From Nanobdellota archaeon (GTDB lineage Archaea > Nanobdellota > Nanobdellia > Pacearchaeales > GW2011-AR1): a stretch of DNA of 8,300 bases. A program made the translations under genes and the position numbers. The notes under the pieces were generated by a model. That model worked only from the letters and a program-made list of their open reading frames with translations, was not told the DNA's origin and made no database searches. The DNA is taken from positions 1-8,300 of the forward strand of contig JAGVIM010000019.1 in the NCBI GenBank assembly GCA_020056045.1. Reading direction: 5' to 3'. This document shows positions 4,662-8,300 of this stretch, piece after piece. Each line of letters starts with the position of its first letter. Within the stretch, counting starts at the first letter, position 1.

Positions 4662-4766
4662 AAATAAATATAGGAAAAAAACCAACAAAAAAATCTTTAA
4701 GATTTTTAGGGTTGCTTTTTTTCACTAGAAACAAAAAATGAACATAGAAAAAAACCAACAAAAAGA
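4651..4766 (+). repeat. Imperfect direct repeat of about 43 bases: rpoB start region and a copy 75 bases upstream
   Basis: Bases 4651-4693 and 4726-4766 align over their whole length with two single-base gaps and a few substitutions. Both contain GAAACAA, then A/T-rich sequence, then ATAG(G)AAAAAAACCAAC followed by an A run. In the downstream copy the middle is the rpoB start codon (AAAATGAACATAG); in the upstream copy the corresponding bases read AAAATAAATATAGG, without an ATG. The sequence is A-rich, so part of the match is low complexity, but the shared GAAAC, ATAG and CCAAC anchors in the same order suggest a local duplication. Confidence 0.45.
4680..4722 (+). terminator. Hairpin plus T7 tract between rpoH and rpoB (terminator or attenuator)
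   Basis: AAAAATCT (4689-4696) and AGATTTTT (4700-4707) form an 8-bp stem with loop TTA. AACC (4680-4683) and GGTT (4710-4713) can extend it across a small internal loop. A T7 run (4716-4722) follows two bases later. This is the layout of an intrinsic terminator. It ends only 15 bases before the rpoB ATG, so it would end rpoH transcripts or attenuate rpoB, unless rpoB relies on read-through. Confidence 0.5.
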
Positions 4767-7700
4767 ACAACACATTTTGGTGAAGAGATACTTAGAGGAA
4801 CACAGTTTAATTGAATCAAATATTGTTTCTTTTAATAATTTTATTAATCATAGAATGCAGGAAATAATTGATGAATTAAATGAGTCAATGCCAAAAGAAG
4901 ATATTGAAATAAAAATTGGAAAAATAAAAGTTGGAAAACCGGAAATTCACGAAGCTGATGGAAGTTCTCATCTTATAACTCCTGCTGAAGCAAGAATTAG
5001 GGGATTAACTTATGCTGCACCTGTTAATGTTGAAATTACCATAAAACAACAAGATCAAATTGAAAGTCAGGAAGTTGAAATTGGAAAAATTCCAGTTATT
5101 GTAAAAAGTGAATACTGTAATTTGAATGGAATGACTAAAGAACAATTAATTGAGAATTATATTGATCCTTTAGAACCTGGAGGATATTTTATAATAAATG
5201 GAAATGAAAGAGTTATTGTAATGACTGAAGATTTGGCTGAAAATCAGCCATTTATTGAAAAATCAAAAGGTAGATTAATGTTAAGATTATTTTCTAAAAG
5301 GGGAAGTTATAGAATTCCTATTTCAATCACAGATACTAATGAAGGAATTGTTGAAGTAAGTTTTTCAAGATTTAAGAATATTCCTATAATCATAATGTTA
5401 AAGGCACTTGGGATGACAAAGGAAAGTGATATTGCTAAATATATTGGAAAAGAAAATGATAGTTTAATTGTCAATCTTTATGAGTTTGCTAACATTCAAA
5501 CAGATAAAGATGCTATGCTTGTTATTTCTCAAAAAACTTCTCTTCAAGGAACTGAAAAAGAAATCCTTGATAGAATAAAACAAAGACTTGATTCCTATTT
5601 CTTACCTCATATAGGACTCAAAAAAGAACAAAGAATTGAAAAGGCCATTACACTGTGTAAGTTTATAAAACAATTTTTTATTTCAAAAGAGAATTCTATA
5701 AATTTAACAGATAAAGATCATTATGCAAATAAAAGAGTTAGAATGAGTGGAGATTTGCTTGCTGATTTATTTAGAATAAATATGAATATTTTACTTAGAG
5801 ATATTCAGCATTCACTGCAAAAAATTCAGAAAAGAAAAAAATTCTATTCAATAAAAACAATTGCTAAATCAACTTTATTCACCCACAGAATGGAAAGTGC
5901 AATTGCAACTGGTAACTGGATTGGAGAAAGAACAGGAGTTACACAAAATATGGATAAAACAAATTATCTTGCAATTCTTTCACAATTACAGAGAGTAAGT
6001 TCAATGCTTCCTGGTGAACAGGAAAATTTCTTAGCTAGAACATTACATCCAACTCATTATGGAAGATTTTGTCCTGTTGAAACTCCTGAAGGAACTGAAA
6101 TTGGACTCAGAAAAAATTTAGCGATTCTTGCTAAAATATCAACAAGAACAGATTTAACTGATGAAAAATTAATAAAAGTTTTGACGAGTCTTGGAATGAA
6201 GAAAGAAATGGAAAGTGAAGGAAGCGATGTTTTCTTCAATGGAAGGTTTATTGGACATACAGAAGCTGCACAAGATTTTACTAAAAAATTAAGAGAAAAA
6301 AGAAGAATGGGAGAATTTCCAATTGAATTAAGTGTAAGATATAACCCTTCACAAGATAATATTTTATTATCAACAGAAGTTGGAAGAGTAATGAGGCCTC
6401 TAATAATTGTTGAAAATGGAAAACTAAGATTAACAGAAGAACATCTTAATCTCGTTAATGATAGAAGTTTAAAATGGATGGATTTAATTAAAAATGGGAT
6501 GATAGAATATTTAGATGCTGCTGAAGAAGAAAATGCCTTAGTTGCTCTTCATGAAAAAGATATAACAAATGAAAATACTCATTTAGAAATTGATAAGATT
6601 GATTTACTGGGAGTTGTTACTTCTCTTGTTCCTTATGCAAATTATGACCAGAGTTCAAGACTTAATAGGGGAAGTAAAACACAAAAACAGGGACTTGGAT
6701 TATATGCTGCAAATTTCCATTGTAGAATTGATACAGATGTTAATATTTTACACTATCCACAAAGGCCGATTGTTAGAAGTTTTGTTTATGATACTTTAAA
6801 TGTTCACCCTGCAGGACAAAATGTTATTGTTGCTGTTATGACTCATGAAGGTTATAATATTGAGGATGCTTTAATATTAAATAAAGGATCTATTGATAGA
6901 GGACTTGGAAGAAGTACTTATTTTAGACCCTATACTTCTGTTGAATTAAATTATGCAGGTGGACTCAAAGATCAAATTTGTATTCCTGAAAAAGATGTTT
7001 CAGGATATAGGACCGAGGAAAGTTATAAATATTTAGAAGATGATGGAATTGCTTATGTTGAAGCTAAATTAAGTTCTGGAGAAGTTACAATTGGAAAAAT
7101 TTCTCCTCCGAAATTCTTATCAGAAGTAAGAGAAATTTCAATTAAAGCAAAAAAAGAAGCATCATCAGTTATAAGACAAGAAGAACAAGGAACTGTTGAT
7201 GCAGTTTTTATAACAGAAGATTCTCAAGGAAACAAAGTTATTAGAGTGAGAACAAGAGATTTAAGAATACCTGAATTAGGGGATAAATTTGCAACATCAC
7301 ACGGACAGAAAGGAATTGTTGGTGCAATTATTCCTGAAAATGATGTCCCGTTCACATCTAAAGGAGTAAGACCTGATATTATTTTTAATCCACATTCAAT
7401 TCCTGGAAGAATGACTGTTGGTTATTTAATTGAATTACTTGCTGGAAAACTTGCATGTTTATCTGGAAAAATAGTTGATGGAACAGGATTTTCAGGACAG
7501 AAAATTGAAGATTTGGAAGGAGAACTTGGAAAATTAGGATTTAGAGAAGATGGAAAAGAAACAATGTATAATGGAATAACAGGAAGAATGATGAATTTGA
7601 AAATTTATATTGGAAATATGTATTATTTAAAATTAAAATATATGGTTTCAAATAAACTTCATGCTAGAGCGAGCGGGAAGGTTACGTTACTAACCAGGCA

Positions 7701-8010
7701 ACCAATCGAGGGAAGGGCTAAGGGGGGCGCACTTAGATTGGGGGAAATGGAGCAGCAGGCTTTAGTTGCTCATGGAGCTTCTTTATTATTAAAAGAAAGA
7801 TATGATTCTGATAAAGTAATATTACATATTTGTACAAAATGTGGTGCAATTGGAATTGAAGATAATATCAGGGGAAAAGTAACTTGTCCAATGTGTAACA
7901 GTCAAGAAATAGAACCTATTGAAATTTCATACGCATTCAAGTTACTAGTTGATGAAATACAATCACTTCACATTAGAACTAAATTCAATTTAAAGAATAA
8001 GTATGAATAA
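4738..8010 (+). CDS. rpoB: DNA-directed RNA polymerase subunit B (unsplit archaeal B)
   Basis: This 1090-residue protein is the complete second-largest polymerase subunit, forming the active centre with the A subunits. It is the single-chain form, not the B''/B' split seen in several euryarchaeal groups. Blocks in order include GGYFIINGNERVI (about 151-163), RMSGDLLADLFR (about 335-346), GNWIGERTGVTQ (about 391-402), RFCPVETPEGTEIGL (about 443-457), the GYNIEDALI active-site region (about 704-712), GDKFATSHGQKGIVG (about 847-861) with the two conserved lysines, and GRAKGGALRLGEME near 990-1005. A zinc-binding pair near the C-terminus uses C1032, C1035, C1050 and C1053. No Shine-Dalgarno site precedes the ATG; the 127-base gap to rpoH holds a hairpin with a T tract. 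Codons 978-1007 have strikingly different composition from the rest of the gene. The segment after GEME reads QQALVAHGAS where many archaeal enzymes have R-D at the first two positions. Confidence 0.97.
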   Translation: MNIEKNQQKEQHILVKRYLEEHSLIESNIVSFNNFINHRMQEIIDELNESMPKEDIEIKIGKIKVGKPEIHEADGSSHLITPAEARIRGLTYAAPVNVEITIKQQDQIESQEVEIGKIPVIVKSEYCNLNGMTKEQLIENYIDPLEPGGYFIINGNERVIVMTEDLAENQPFIEKSKGRLMLRLFSKRGSYRIPISITDTNEGIVEVSFSRFKNIPIIIMLKALGMTKESDIAKYIGKENDSLIVNLYEFANIQTDKDAMLVISQKTSLQGTEKEILDRIKQRLDSYFLPHIGLKKEQRIEKAITLCKFIKQFFISKENSINLTDKDHYANKRVRMSGDLLADLFRINMNILLRDIQHSLQKIQKRKKFYSIKTIAKSTLFTHRMESAIATGNWIGERTGVTQNMDKTNYLAILSQLQRVSSMLPGEQENFLARTLHPTHYGRFCPVETPEGTEIGLRKNLAILAKISTRTDLTDEKLIKVLTSLGMKKEMESEGSDVFFNGRFIGHTEAAQDFTKKLREKRRMGEFPIELSVRYNPSQDNILLSTEVGRVMRPLIIVENGKLRLTEEHLNLVNDRSLKWMDLIKNGMIEYLDAAEEENALVALHEKDITNENTHLEIDKIDLLGVVTSLVPYANYDQSSRLNRGSKTQKQGLGLYAANFHCRIDTDVNILHYPQRPIVRSFVYDTLNVHPAGQNVIVAVMTHEGYNIEDALILNKGSIDRGLGRSTYFRPYTSVELNYAGGLKDQICIPEKDVSGYRTEESYKYLEDDGIAYVEAKLSSGEVTIGKISPPKFLSEVREISIKAKKEASSVIRQEEQGTVDAVFITEDSQGNKVIRVRTRDLRIPELGDKFATSHGQKGIVGAIIPENDVPFTSKGVRPDIIFNPHSIPGRMTVGYLIELLAGKLACLSGKIVDGTGFSGQKIEDLEGELGKLGFREDGKETMYNGITGRMMNLKIYIGNMYYLKLKYMVSNKLHARASGKVTLLTRQPIEGRAKGGALRLGEMEQQALVAHGASLLLKERYDSDKVILHICTKCGAIGIEDNIRGKVTCPMCNSQEIEPIEISYAFKLLVDEIQSLHIRTKFNLKNKYE
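7669..7758 (+). other. GC-rich island with atypical codon use inside rpoB (codons 978-1007)
   Basis: By hand count these 90 bases hold 52 G or C (58%), against 25 of 90 (28%) in the next 30 codons. Codons rare elsewhere in the gene cluster here: GCG, AGC, GGG (three times), AAG, ACG, ACC, AGG, ATC, GAG, CAG, GGC. The change begins after CAT GCT AGA and ends before GCT TTA GTT. The encoded residues (ASGKVTLLTRQPIEGRAKGG and the following ALRLGEMEQQ) are the most conserved part of the subunit. The reading frame is intact. Recent gene conversion or transfer from a GC-richer relative, an assembly chimera, or an overlapping nucleic-acid function could each explain it. Confidence 0.8.
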
Positions 8011-8018
8011 AACCAGCC

Positions 8019-8041
8019 TTCTTTCTTTAGAAAAGAAAGAA
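8019..8041 (+). terminator. Perfect 10-bp hairpin downstream of rpoB
   Basis: TTCTTTCTTT (8019-8028) and AAAGAAAGAA (8032-8041) are perfect reverse complements with a 3-base loop AGA. A further CCA (8013-8015) / TGG (8045-8047) pair can close the structure across a symmetric 3x3 internal loop. No T run follows, so it is not a classic intrinsic terminator. It could protect the 3' end, act as a processing site, or be a partial terminator starting 8 bases after the rpoB stop. Confidence 0.4.
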
Positions 8042-8098
8042 CCTTGGGGAAGAAAGAAACTACAATAGGGAAAAAGCCCTGGGGTAAAAATAAAAACT
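8042..8098 (+). repeat. Imperfect direct repeat in the spacer after rpoB
   Basis: CCTTGGGGAAGAAAGAAACT (8042-8061) and the stretch starting CCCTGGGGTAAAAATAAAAA (8077-8096, then CTG) align with one or two gaps. Between them AGGG (8067-8070) and CCCT (8077-8080) can form a 4-bp stem around AAAAAG. The motif ATAGGGAAAAAGCC (8065-8078) resembles ATAGGAAAAAAACC (4670-4683) in the rpoB leader, 12 of 14 bases. No function can be assigned. Confidence 0.35.
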
Positions 8099-8109
8099 GA
8101 AAAAATAAC

Positions 8110-8268
8110 ATGGAAAAATCACAACATTATCAAGCCGGAATACAACAATATGATCATAGTAAAAGAGAAGAATTAATGCGTAGCAGAGCAGTTCCTGGAA
8201 TTACTACTACGGGAATTCCAGTTAAATATTATTCATTTGATTATAAATTTCCAAGAGGTATGAATTAA
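8110..8268 (+). CDS. Small hypothetical protein, 52 aa
   Basis: An ORF of 52 codons plus stop begins MEKSQHYQAGIQQYDHSKRE and ends YYSFDYKFPRGMN. I do not recognise it. It is polar, rich in tyrosine and basic residues, with a likely N-terminal helix, a middle RAVPGITTTGIPVKYY stretch and an aromatic C-terminal end; no membrane segment or cysteine is seen. Support for coding comes from neighbour-like codons, the fit into the space between rpoB and the next start, and a following ATG one base after its stop. No Shine-Dalgarno site precedes it. In many archaea rpoA1 follows rpoB directly, so this small gene interrupts the usual order. It could be a lineage-specific polymerase accessory or an unrelated insertion. 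Confidence 0.55.
   Translation: MEKSQHYQAGIQQYDHSKREELMRSRAVPGITTTGIPVKYYSFDYKFPRGMN
8255..8259 (+). promoter_or_regulatory. Shine-Dalgarno-like site before the last gene
   Basis: GAGGT matches five bases of the anti-Shine-Dalgarno complement GGAGGTGATC. It lies 10 bases before the ATG at 8270, within the last codons of the 52-aa ORF. It supports both the start at 8270 and its co-transcription with the 52-aa ORF. Confidence 0.4.
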
Positions 8269-8269
8269 A

Positions 8270-8300
8270 ATGGAAGAATATATTATAGATAATGAAAGTA
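8270..8300 (+). CDS. Start of an unidentified gene running off the window
   Basis: An ATG one base after the preceding stop opens a frame reading MEEYIIDNES to the window edge. Ten residues are too few to identify a family. It does not resemble the usual N-terminus of subunit A', which is often the gene after rpoB, although an atypical start cannot be excluded. The tight spacing implies co-transcription with the 52-aa ORF and probably rpoB. Confidence 0.45.
   Translation, partial: MEEYIIDNES

Noticed and set aside
6590..6799. 69-aa plus-strand ORF inside rpoB
   Set aside because: It lies fully within the intact rpoB frame and its translation is a hydrophobic out-of-frame product with no support.
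1..8300. CRISPR arrays, insertion sequences, tRNA or rRNA genes, defence systems
   Set aside because: No regularly spaced repeats, no transposase-like product, no terminal inverted repeats, no cloverleaf or rRNA-like sequence and no recognisable defence protein were seen on either strand.

Overview
The window looks like a piece of an AT-rich archaeal chromosome. The evidence is an archaeal RNA polymerase subunit H gene followed by an unsplit archaeal-type RNA polymerase B gene, plus BRE/TATA promoters: one sits about 27 bases before a start codon, as expected for a leaderless transcript, and others read GAAAAC-TTTATAAA. The tight packing and the very A/T-biased codons (AAA, GAA, AGA, GGA, TTA) would suit a small-genome DPANN lineage such as Woesearchaeota or Pacearchaeota. 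That placement is inference from composition and protein style, not from a search.

Layout. Bases 1-637 (+) hold the 3' end of a probable ThyX-like (FAD-dependent thymidylate synthase) gene and, one base later, an unrecognised 127-residue protein. Bases 676-1617 (+), behind their own leaderless-type promoter, encode a full-length member of the queuosine salvage family (DUF2419/Qng1, queuosine-5'-phosphate N-glycosylase). It converges, with 14 bases between the stops, on a three-gene minus-strand operon running from 3704 down to 1632: glyA (serine hydroxymethyltransferase), a 133-residue cysteine-containing conserved protein, and a small nucleoside deoxyribosyltransferase/DNPH1-like protein. 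A divergent promoter region (3705-3788) separates glyA from an unrecognised 106-residue protein (3789-4109, +). A gene-free stretch of about 290 bases follows, carrying three copies of the octamer TTTATAAA. Then come rpoH (4401-4610), a 127-base structured leader, rpoB (4738-8010), a 99-base spacer with a perfect 10-bp hairpin, a 52-residue small ORF (8110-8268), and the first codons of another gene running off the window.

How the genes may work together. The left half is mostly nucleotide and one-carbon chemistry: GlyA makes the methylene-folate that ThyX-type enzymes use to methylate dUMP. Two unrelated N-glycosidase-type families (Qng1 and DNPH1-like), both acting on nucleoside 5'-monophosphates in characterised members, are encoded side by side. 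The right half is the transcription machinery.

The most unusual points are: a queuine-salvage gene in an apparent archaeon next to a second nucleotide glycosidase; a sharply bounded 90-base GC-rich island (58% against 28% in the next 90 bases) with different codon use inside the most conserved part of rpoB; a hairpin plus T7 tract with a duplicated start-region sequence just ahead of rpoB; and the triple TATA array ahead of rpoH. I found no tRNA, rRNA, CRISPR array or insertion sequence.
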